A stretch of 64,000 bases of DNA, taken from assembly GCA_001600875.1 (NCBI GenBank), contig BCLD01000008.1:909266-973265 (forward strand). Direction: 5' to 3'. Numbering within the stretch: position 1 is the first letter of the stretch; each line of letters opens with the position of its first letter. Under the pieces are notes generated by a model. The model was not told where the DNA came from. It searched no databases and saw only the letters and a list, made by a program, of their open reading frames with translations. Positions 25,323 to 34,494 of the stretch are shown one piece after another. Source of the DNA: Solicoccozyma terricola. Its lineage: Eukaryota; Basidiomycota; Tremellomycetes; Filobasidiales; Piskurozymaceae. The translations under genes and the position numbers were made by a program.

Positions 25323-26029
25323 CGTTGCAGGTGGTGATAGGGTCCCTTAATGCGACTCGGTCGCGGTATACCCCTTTCTCGTCGTATGCGTGCCAGCCTG
25401 CTGGGGTGTCTAATGCAAAGCTCTGCTGGTCCAGCCAGATGGTGATCCGATGAGCTGCTCCGAGATGTCGTTTTGAAACTGGACCGTCCTGGAGCTCGAT
25501 GTTGGAGAGATGTCGAGGTGTTCGAGGTGTTCGAGGTGTTCGAGACGGGAACAGGAGACGAAAAAAGCGGGATGAACGAGCGCGAAATTGGGAACTGGGA
25601 GCTGGCAGCTGGAAGCTGGGATGGAAGGCGATAATGTAAATAAACGTATCCCATCCGAAGAGACAGCTCACGCGGTGGGAGGACGGGGCAGGATGGGCAG
25701 CATGGGGCAGGACGGGGCAGCACGGTGACAAGGTACAGTTGGTCAGGAAGAGATGGTGAAGGTGGTGGCCAAACCCGGATCTTGTCGCGTCCATGAGGTG
25801 ACAGACCAGTCGCGTCCGGGTGGCGCAAGGACGCGACGGGACGGGCGCGAAGAGGGATTGGAGGGGATTGAAGAGGATTGAAGGGAATTAATAGAGGATG
25901 GAGAGACCTCAGGGTGACTTCAGGGTGACCCTCAGGATTAGCCGGGACAGTGTAGCGTCCCTCCATGCATTTCCTTCCATCCTCTTCCGTTCCAGTCTCT
26001 TCTCTTTACAATCCTTGCGTGCAACGCGC
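25323..26029. other. Upstream region of AXL2
   Basis: No gene supported. It holds a short direct array of the 9-mer TTCGAGGTG (about 25511-25545) and several CAGGA/GGGGCAG repeats near 25680-25725. Likely the AXL2 promoter and 5' leader. Confidence 0.5.
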
Positions 26030-26465
26030 GTACTACACTACACTACACTTTTTGCCATTCATAGTGTAGTGTAGTGATCCGAAAATTGGTTCACTACACT
26101 ACGGAGTGTAGTGATTGGAAAATGTAGTGATTCAAGGTTACCTAACCGTTGGCAAAAAGCTGCGGAGGTGGTCAACATTCGATGAAAAAGGTGAAGACGA
26201 AAGTCTTGACCACAATCAGACTTGAACCAGGAACCTCTAAAATGGCAAAATCGCAAAATCGCAAAATTCAGACTGAATTAATCACTATACCACACTCGAT
26301 TTATTTGTTTATTTGGGAAAATGTAGTGATCATGATCATTACACTACACTACATTTCAGCTAGACAGCGTGAAGTGTATGTAGTTGACCATCACTACACT
26401 ACAAATCACTACACTACACTACACTACACTACGCACTACATTGTAGTGTAGTTTGTGGATCGTAG
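26030..26465. mobile_element. MITE-like palindromic element, copy 1 (left end truncated)
   Basis: Sequence built from ACTACACTAC / GTAGTGTAGTG units, palindromic overall, ending in GTTTGTGGATCGTAG. It shares its terminal arms with the complete copy at 56159-56649; the left terminal CTACGATCCACAAAC is missing. The right terminus abuts the stop codon of the neighbouring flavin oxidoreductase gene (TAG at 26466-26468). The centre (about 26146-26330) differs from copy 2. Confidence 0.75.
26205..26300 (-). other. tRNA-like degenerate segment inside MITE copy 1
   Basis: On the minus strand TGGTATAGTGATTAATTC resembles a tRNA D-arm/A box, followed by a possible anticodon stem TCTGA...TTAGA with an AT-rich, repeated (CGATTTTG) insertion, and GGTTCAAGTCT resembling a B box. 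The acceptor stem does not pair, so I call this a relic of a tRNA or tRNA-derived sequence, not a functional tRNA. Confidence 0.3.
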
Positions 26466-28181
26466 CTAATAGTTGCTAACATCCTGCTCCTTATGCGGCT
26501 TCTCCTCCTTCTTCCCACCACCCATGATCATATCCTGAACACCTTTCGCCACCTTTTCATCGCTAAGATCAGGAATAGGCTTGTTCGTGGCGATCGCTCC
26601 GATTTGAATGACCGCCGCTGGAGTCTGCATCGCGTTGGGGACCTTGTTCTCTTTCGCCCTCTCGGCTTTGCCGGCGAGCATGTCACGGCACAAGTATGGC
26701 TCGAAGCAGAGGGGTCGAGCGAGACCGACGACTGGTGATGAGTGTGCGCAAGTCAGCAAGATGGTACGAATGTCACAGGGAAAAACAAAACAGAATGAAT
26801 CTCACTCTGACAGGCGTTGCCGTCAATCGCCTCAGCCATCCCCTTGGCAGATCGGAAACCGCCAGTAACACAGAGTACAGACTTTTTCAGAGTTGGCCTG
26901 ACCTGCTCTGCAAACTCGATAAAGAAAGATTCTCTCTTCTTGGTTGATTCCTGTGTTGTACAGTGTCAGGGAAATGGACAAGAACATCCACAAGAACGAA
27001 CCCATCAGTCACCAACCTTCAAATGTGCGAACCCTCCTTGCGACAGGGACTCGTACGTCCCACCAGACAGCTCGATGAGATCAACACCTGCAGCCTCTAG
27101 CTGTTGACAAATGATCTTGCTCTCATCGCCGGTGAACCCGCTGATTAACGGGTATCCACACATCAATCCTCTGAGCCAGGTCACCACAACTGATCTTTCC
27201 GCACTCACCCTTCTGAGAAATCGGCACTGTTCAATTTCATGCTGATCATGTATCCACCACCTGTCCTGGCAGCTGGAACTCTCTTCTTGATCTCGTCGAT
27301 AACACGGAATACAATCCTAGCCTTGTTCTCCAGTGGTCCACCGTAGTCGTCCGTTCGCTTATTGACGCGGGAAGAGAGGAACTGGGAGAGTAGGTATCCG
27401 TGGGCACCGTGAAGTTGGCATCCATCAGCGCCGGCCTTGTAAAGGACCTCTGCGCCGAACGCCCAGCGATCGACGAGGTCGTCAATCTCCTCAATGGTAA
27501 GAGGACGAGGTTTTCCAAAGGTCATGCCACCTGGAGGAAAAGGAGGTAGTGTCGTTGTCAGCGGGAGAAGTCTCAGCGAAGAATGGCAGGCTGTCATCTC
27601 ACCCATGGGAGGTGCCTGAACATCAGAGCTGGACACTGGGGTTTTGACGATGTCTTCGGAGGTCTGTTTGTGGGGGGGGGGGGGGGGGGCGGGTGAAGGA
27701 GTCAGATGATACGTCGACTTGTCAGGGACCCGACGACTCACCTGTCTACCACCATGGGTTAGCTGACCGATACAGAGACTGCCATGAGCCTTGGCGTTTT
27801 TGATGACAGGTTTCAGTTGCTCCACGACATCCCAATGCTAGTAGTGTCGACCATTCGTCAGTTCGGCATGCGCACGAATGCCCCCATGTAACCTACATTA
27901 TCCTTGTCGATGATCATGTTCTTCTTCGCTTCAAGCCCTTCTCGCTGAATTGGGAGGTTACCAAGTACTATAACTCCAATCTGTCCCTCGCCCCATACAC
28001 GATACAACTCCTCGTATTCCTTGGTAACCTGACCGCGACTCTCAAGGTCTGTTGGGTCTTCATCGTTGAACGTACATAGACGTTCGGTCATGGCAGACTT
28101 GAGGAAACGGTTAGTCGCCGTGAGCCCCGAGTTGGGGAAGGTTATGGGCTGGGAGAGGACGGTAATGGGTGAGACTGTCAT
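26466..28181 (-). CDS. NADH:flavin oxidoreductase, Old Yellow Enzyme family
   Basis: A 432-residue FMN enzyme in seven exons: 28181-27897, 27837-27742, 27663-27603, 27530-27209, 27140-27017, 26950-26806, 26731-26466. OYE-family motifs: NRFLKSAMTERL (N-terminal FMN strand), GSLCIGQLTHGGRQ, the active-site segment GADGCQLHGAHGYLLSQFLS with the His-x2-His pair, NKRTDDYGG, and the late phosphate-binding region VTGGFRSAKGMAE then CQIVGLARPL. Such proteins reduce activated C=C bonds with NAD(P)H; the substrate is unknown. No signal peptide. The coding end touches a transposable element terminus, so the last residues (SNY) may have been changed by the insertion. A 15-bp inverted repeat lies about 100-140 bp upstream of the start. 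Confidence 0.9.
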
Positions 28182-28276
28182 GATGAAGACGTGTGGGTTG
28201 GGTTTTGGTATGGGTGTTCAGAGGGCGACCAGCACAGAGTATGCAGATGTTTATAATGGCACACAGAAGTGAAGCA

Positions 28277-28319
28277 GGTTCCATGGCAGACAGCAGGCTC
28301 CACGGTCTGCCATGGAACC
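28277..28319. promoter_or_regulatory. 15-bp perfect inverted repeat upstream of the flavin oxidoreductase gene
   Basis: GGTTCCATGGCAGAC (28277-28291) and its exact reverse complement GTCTGCCATGGAACC (28305-28319) flank a 13-nt spacer. It sits 96-138 bp before the ATG at 28181. Could be a palindromic operator-like site or a cruciform/hairpin. Confidence 0.55.
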
Positions 28320-28649
28320 CGTTGTGCAAGCAATCGAGAGACAGATGTCAACCTCCACCTTAATTGCGGGACAAACCGAAGCAACTTTTTGTCATGGTGA
28401 CGTTATTTTCGGACAGCGCGCTCGGCCGCTTAACACCCATCGAATGTCTAGACGGGATTCATCGATAGCAGAGCAGTCGTCATTACCGTTCTCCCCCGTG
28501 CAGGCCATGACGCTATTGAAATGAGATGTTGTTGAGAGCGACGGTCGTACCATCAACCCATCCGTCTACAAATGCAAAGAGAAGTGTCCTTCTCCGGGTC
28601 TAGAGTTTCTGTATATCCTGTAGCCCTGTAGTCCTCTAATGACCTCACT

Positions 28650-30201
28650 CTATGCCACCCTCTGCACGACCTTTTTCGTCAATTCCAATAGCGAATCCTT
28701 TGCTTCACCTTCTGGGAATCTCGCGATAGCCTCCCCGGCCTTGCTCGCGAATGTCTCTGCCAACTCTAGTGTTTGTTGGAGACCATTACTTTTGCCTACC
28801 AGTTCACGAGCGAGTTCTACATCGCCTGGTTGGGAGAATTTTCGCGCGATTAGGGGGCCGAGAGAGGGTTGGGTTCGCCATGCGAATAGCGATGGAGCGG
28901 TGGTGAGACCGAGTGATAAATCGGCGCCGAGTGATGGTTTACCGAGCGTTGGTGAGGGTGGTAGGAAATCTAGCATGTCATCGATGAGCTGGATGTGCGA
29001 TGGGGTAGCCGTCAGCGCGCATGTTTTAAAGCGATTTGTCCGGATGGGCCCGGGCGGGGCCCTACCTCAACACACTAACCTGGAACGCGATACCCAAATT
29101 CCTCCCATACGCATATGCAGCTTCTTTAACCCACGCGCTCTTGCCGTGTCCACAACCACCGAGGATAACCGTCGCTCTCGCACTCTTCGCCATCAAACTC
29201 GCCGTCTTCAGGTAAGTTTTCCTCATGTACATCTCGAATGCCTCGTCTGTTGGACCTTCGGCTGCTGTTCCAGAGATCGGTGACCGAAGTTGCATGACTT
29301 CACCTTCTACGAGATTGGCTATGACTGTTGCGAGTAGCTCTACTACTTCGTTGTTACCCAGTCGAGCAAGCGCTACTGATGCTCGACCGAGGAGGAAATC
29401 GCCAGAGAGGATGGATAGTTTGTTGCCGAATTGCTGTGGTGCAGAAGGAGCGTTCCGGCGAAGTGGTGATTCATCGATTACATCATCGTGTAGGAGGGAG
29501 GCGACGTGGATCATCTCGGTGATAGATGCGAGACGACGTTGAGTTGAGAGGATGGTGGGTTGTGATGACGGTTGTGCGGGTGTTTGACGTGAAGTACAAG
29601 GTCGATCCTTGATTTGGAAAGGTTGAGCGAATATCATATCTCCAGGTCGTTCTTCACCCATGACCTCGGGATTCCAGTCATTCAAGACGCCTTCAACAGA
29701 CGTTAAACTTTCATCCACTTTTCCATCATCGCAATCCACCATCTTTTGCCATTCGTTTCCACCTAATCCGTTCGTCGCTTGTGACATTAGTAGGACCAGC
29801 ATTGGTCGGAGATGTTTGCCTTCCGCTTGGAAGTAGTATTTTGCTATTGCGTCGAGCGAGGGATGGGATGAGCCGAGGAGGTGGAATAGAGATGATTTGA
29901 GGGATGAGAGTTCGGTTGATACTAGGGCTGGGGTGCGGGATGAGGAGGGTGTGGATGTGGGTAAAGGTGGTGATGGTGATGGAGATGGAGATGGAGCCGT
30001 CGCGGTAGCCGTATGAGCAAATCGTTGATATATCCGTGCATCACTCCGCACAGCAACCTCATCACTCCGCCCCATCCATCTTCCCTGGCGAGAATATGCT
30101 CTCCGAGTAGGTTGGCGACGAGCGACTGCAATGACCGTCGCTGATGAGCTCGCCACGGCGCTCCGGGTGGATCTGGAGACAAGCATGATTGGGGATGGCA
30201 A
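28650..30201 (-). CDS. COQ1: Polyprenyl diphosphate synthase, mitochondrial (coenzyme Q side chain)
   Basis: A 486-residue trans-prenyltransferase in two exons: 30201-29080 and 28988-28650. It makes the isoprenoid tail of ubiquinone from IPP and an allylic starter. Motifs: GKHLRPMLVLLMSQA; first Asp-rich motif in LLHDDVIDESPLRR; GNKLSILSGDFLLGRA; and the second Asp-rich motif LIDDMLDF, which is created by the splice (GIAFQ/LIDDMLDF). The N-terminus (ISVSRSTRS-like, Arg/Ser-rich, no acids) fits a mitochondrial presequence. A Pro/Ser-rich linker (about residues 65-90) precedes the catalytic part, and an insertion of about 60 residues lies before the first Asp-rich motif. Divergent from the LigB gene with a shared 424-bp promoter region. 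Confidence 0.92.
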
Positions 30202-30312
30202 GTCGATGAGACGGTGGGGATTGAGCGATGAAATAGGTGGTTGGCCGACCGTCTACATGATCCGCGATCCATCTTCGTACTTTTCTGTCCTGGGGCGCGG
30301 GGGGGAGGAGAT

Positions 30313-30429
30313 GCGGACATGGAGCAAATGATGTCCGCTTGGCTCTTGTTGAGATCCGGCACGTGATGTTAAGCATAGTGATACGGACATGGAGCAGGAA
30401 TGTCCGCTGAGGGCTTTCACGTGATGTTA
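30313..30429. promoter_or_regulatory. Duplicated CGGACAT/ATGTCCG plus CACGTGATGTTA module
   Basis: Two copies of the order CGGACAT - about 10 nt - ATGTCCG, followed by CACGTGATGTTA, at 30313-30371 and 30384-30429, in the shared promoter of COQ1 and the LigB gene. A further ATGTCCGCT stands near 30464. CGG...CCG inverted triplets are the usual half sites of Zn2Cys6 factors and CACGTG of bHLH factors; binding here is inference. Confidence 0.5.
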
Positions 30430-30624
30430 TCTAATAATCGCCCACACCCTGGTGGGGTCATCCATGTCCGCTCGATGACGTAATCTATCCGCTGGCTCAT
30501 CGCCTCGGCGCCGAAAGCTCCGGTGAGGAAGCTTGATAATCCCTCCCTTGGTACCTGAATATCATATTTAAAAGTTCTGGAAGTGAAACTTGGAGAAGTG
30601 TCAACGAACAGACATCATCCTCGC

Positions 30625-31703
30625 ATGAGCATCAAGCACCTCGCACTCCTCACAGCCATCATCCTCGTACTCGCTGCATACCTCTACCGTCCCCTTATCA
30701 ACCTCAATATGGCCCGCGCACCCGTTTACTACATCTCGCATGGTGGCCCGCCATCCTTGTTTACACCAGGTGAACCGCCGTACGAGGCTTGGAAGAAGAC
30801 GGGGTCTAGGATCAGACAGGAAGTCAACAGTGGGAGAGTCAAGGGTTTGGTGTGTGTCAGCGCACATTGGGAAGCGGATGGCAAGGAGATTGAGGGTTGG
30901 TAGAAATGGGGTCGCACGGGTCTTGCCTTTGAACGAATGAGCTGATCCTCCTCAACGTCCAACCAATCCTCAGTGAATTCAAATACATCCAATCCACTCA
31001 TTTACGACTTTTACAACTTTCCCAAACACTACTATGATGAGAAATTCACCTCTTCATTCTCTCCATCCACCCTTCAAGCTGTTTTATCCGCTTTATCCAC
31101 CGCTTCGCTCCCCTCTACCACCTTGTCGCGCGGGTTAGATCACGGGTTGTGGGTGCCATTCAAGGCAATGTTCTCGCAAGAACCCAAGGTCAATGGAAAT
31201 GCAAATACAGAAGGATGCGGTAATGAGATGCCTCAGATTATACAACTTAGTTTGCCAAAAGAGAGGAGTGGAGTTGAAGAGTGTGTAAAACTCGGAAAGG
31301 CTTTGAGTTTGTTACGGTGAGTAATTATACGAGGGAAGGGATGCGGGCGAAAAATGTCTGAATGAACATCTGATGGATATTCATTTCTCAATCATAGCGA
31401 TCAAGGATACGCAATCGTAGCTACAGGACAACCAGTCCATAATCTTCGAGCATACAGTGCGTTCTTCCCCAGATCCCCTCACCGTCTCCTATCCTACTTT
31501 CACACTAACCCAACGACACAGTGATGTCTCGATCAGGATCCTCTTCTCCATCCTCGGCGTTCTCTTCCTTCCTATCATCCGTGCATAAGACAATCACAAC
31601 CACTCCTTCCCCGTCTCTCATTCAAGAGGTCACAGGGTTGATGGCGTTGTCAACATACAAATCTGCTCATCCGACTGATGAGCATTTTCTACCGCTCGTG
31701 GTC

Positions 31704-31735
<32 letters not shown>

Positions 31736-31832
31736 TCCACAAGACGGCGGCAAGGAAGAAGTTCAGAAGGTGGAGACGTTGTTGAAGTTGGATGAAGGTG
31801 CGCTAGGGTGGTACATTGCGCGATGGGAATAA
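30625..31832 (+). CDS. LigB-type extradiol dioxygenase (4,5-DOPA dioxygenase-like)
   Basis: A 327-residue class III extradiol ring-cleavage dioxygenase in four exons: 30625-30895, 30974-31316, 31398-31456, 31522-31832. Motifs: YYISHGGPPSLF (metal His), VCVSAHWEADG (metal His), YDFYNFPKHYY, GLDHGLWVPFKAMF, GQPVHNLRAY, and HPTDEHFLPLVVA (catalytic His). A hydrophobic N-terminal segment (LALLTAIILVLAAYLY) suggests a membrane anchor if the ATG at 30625 is used; an ATG at 30709 would start directly at the domain. After LPLVV, where the family usually has a short Gly/Ala turn, a GCG array (about 31705-31733) encodes about 12 alanines. Substrate unknown. Confidence 0.87.
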
Positions 31833-31953
31833 TTCGGTGGTTCGCGGTGGCCAGCGGGGCAGTAGATTGGAAGTCGACAAACCAGTCAATTCATCGCTAT
31901 AAGAGGATCAAATATTTACATTTACATTTCAGAGCCTTGCCATTCTTCAATGA

Positions 31954-33678
31954 TCAGTATGGCTTGACACCGGCTAGACGCAATACCGTATCAGTCTCTT
32001 CTGGCTCTTTGATCGGGCGATCTCGATGATATGGATCAGGCTCGCCGTTTCGAAGAGGAGGACCGTATTTCAAGACTGGTACAAAGTTCAGTGCTGGCCA
32101 CTGTGAGGAAGGAGGGTTCGGCGGTTCGATCGGTTTTATTCAGTTATGGACATACGCGGTGGTTGACATTAGGAGCCGGCGTTGCTTACATGAGACGTGC
32201 AGTGCCGTTGTTGGAAAATCTCAGCCTTTCGTTCAAGGTCAGCTGCGGTGGCAAAGGAACGAGGACAGTAGCAGGCGTCTGTGGATGGCGTGTGAGGGTG
32301 GTGAGCTTGCGGAGACGTGAAAGTGAGGCTCGGACTCACAGGTAGCGACTCGTGTACGGGTGCCGGTCGGCATTTGATTCCAGTGGATCAGGCTTTTGAT
32401 TGAAGTTTCAAGACATCATTAGTATCACTTCAGATTCCGCCGCTCGGGCTCTACACATACCGACTGTCCCAGATGATGACAGATCCAGCTGGGCATTCAA
32501 TCTGTATTTATTACCAAGGTTCTTACTCTTTAGCTTATGATACCGAGACTGGGCGGACAAAGGAACTCACCTTGACCTCCTTGCATCCGTGTGCGCGATA
32601 CCAATCCGCTTCCTCTTTCTTATAATGATATCTGGGGGATCATCAGGGATTTCAGCTGGGTGCTCTCGGGGAGGAGATCGACAGACGTCTCACCCGTGTG
32701 GTCGACCGTCCCTCCTGCCTTCGTCCACGCCCCCATTCTCAGCAAAGTACTGCTCATGAAGGTGATGAGAACCTTCGAGTACCGTCAGCCCACCATCCTT
32801 AGGTCTGTCAAAATAACCATCAGCTGCATGTTTGAGGTCCGGATGCTCAGCCTCTGTATCGCCACTCACCCACTCTCAGAGATGGCAATGATCCCCTGAG
32901 CTAGCTGGAAGGTTCGCAGGTGTGGGTTCTGGTCTTGATGGCTGTTGTACGGAGGTTACAAATCGTACGTATATGCTCCAGGGCTATCAACCCCACTCAC
33001 GGCCAAGGCTTGGTTAATTCCACATCCGTCCTTCCGTGCTCGCCGTGGGGAAACGTGATATTGAAACCATCCTGTCGGAGGCATGCAGGTATGTAAACTG
33101 GTCCTTGAGACGCTTTGCAGAGCGACTCACAAAGCTGACCAAGAGTTCATCCGTTCCCCAAAGTTCCTTGAAGGCGTTGATGACACCGGGCTCGCTGTGT
33201 GCGGGCCTTTTGGTCAACATGTAACAGCCCTCGGTCGAACGGACATGCTACTCACGTTCTCGCCTTCCAACACCAGTTTTCATGGCCGCAGGAGTACTTG
33301 TTGTACAGACCTCCGCTGTATTTGTCTGGTGATCAGTCAAGGCTCGGACGGGGTGCGTGTGCCGGAAGCCACTCACGTCGCAGAAATGGGCAGGTGATCC
33401 GTGCTGTTTCCGGATCAAGCGATGAGCTCCAAGCCTGCCACTACGAACCAACCACCAACACACTCACGTCCACGTCGACTTGTCGTCTCTCTTGAATCCA
33501 AGCGGGAATGCCTCGAGCCATTTCAAAGCCTCGTCAACATATTGCTCACATCGTTCCTTGGGTATCACGCTCGGCACCACACAGTATCCATGTTCGGTCA
33601 AGTCGGCGATGAAGGGTGCCTTGGAGTTGACGTTGGGAAGAGCTCGAATGTCTTCGTGTTGTTGAGAACCGTCTGGCA
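31954..33678 (-). CDS. Fe(II)/2-oxoglutarate dioxygenase, phytanoyl-CoA dioxygenase-like
   Basis: A 338-residue protein in twelve exons: 33678-33468, 33403-33377, 33315-33256, 33194-33131, 33071-33001, 32941-32870, 32814-32694, 32631-32571, 32501-32461, 32392-32340, 32278-32190, 32100-31954. Visible: HGYCVVPSVIPKERC at the start, GGLYNKYSCGHE, INAFKELWGTDELLVSFDG, the iron motif H-Q-D (PWPHQDQNP), DGGLTVLEGSHH, and the distal His with the 2OG-binding Arg in HWNQMPTGTRTR. All three iron ligands are present, so the enzyme should be active; the substrate is unknown. The ATG at 33678 is supported because a copied fragment at 50645 conserves the same leader and start; 33775 is an in-frame alternative. 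Convergent with the LigB gene. One exon is 27 nt. Confidence 0.87.
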
Positions 33679-34494
33679 TGTTGAGAGCGGTAGTCGATCG
33701 ATTCGTGTCTTGCTGTATTGTTTGCGGGACGGCGATCCTTGGAATCGGTACCGTTGACCTTACCTTATATTCCAACTCGCCGACGCTGTATTACTTCGGT
33801 GTCCAACGTATCCATCCACCTGCCAGACAGAACGGTCATTCGGACCGCCTGGCGGGGTGATCATTGTTCCGAGCGGTCAGACCGCCGGCGTTGGATATTG
33901 TAGGAACGCTGGACGGCGTTGAGGAGTCGTCTGTACCGGTGTTCGTTGACTGGGCTTTTTTTTAGAAAGCAGAACATTGGATGATATCGTCCTGAGCGAG
34001 TCGGGTGAGCAGATGTAGGACGGGTAATGCCGGTTACATATCATCCCGAGCGAGTCGAAGGCATGACAACTCGGCGGCGAGCAGATGTAGGACGGATAAT
34101 GCCGGTTATCTTGGCGTCGTCTTACAGAGTTTGTATTTCGCCGGTGTCCTCAAAGGCCAGACCAACGTGGGCGATCCTCCACTTGGTGTCAGCACCCGAC
34201 TGCAGACTGTTTGCAGGAATAGGGGGTATGCTATTCGCATGCGCGCGCGCTGGCTGTTCGGCGTTGGAGTATCTGCTAATTCGGCGTTGCTTGGGAGGGA
34301 AGCTACTACTATTCGCTACCGCGCTAATCTCGGTCCGGCCAACCAAAGCCATCTGGTTGCTCTGCGATGACCATGCGATGACCATGTCGGCGATCAGGGA
34401 GTGCATATAAGGCCCCGCACGCACTTGTCGGTGGATCTTGGGTGGGACCCCTCACTCTGCTTTCCCCTACCATACACGCTTAGCTTTGTGCAAC
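33679..34494. other. Divergent promoter region with a two-copy tandem repeat
   Basis: No gene supported. It separates the dioxygenase and the sugar transporter and holds the repeat listed at 34007-34108. Confidence 0.5.
34007..34108. repeat. Two-copy direct repeat upstream of the sugar transporter
   Basis: GAGCAGATGTAGGACG[G/A] followed by TAATGCCGGTTA occurs at 34007-34036 and 34079-34108 (period 72 bp), each preceded by a GAGCGAGTCG motif. About 390-490 bp upstream of the transporter ATG, so a regulatory repeat is possible. Confidence 0.65.

Noticed and set aside
26205..26300. Functional tRNA gene
   Set aside because: The acceptor and T stems do not pair.
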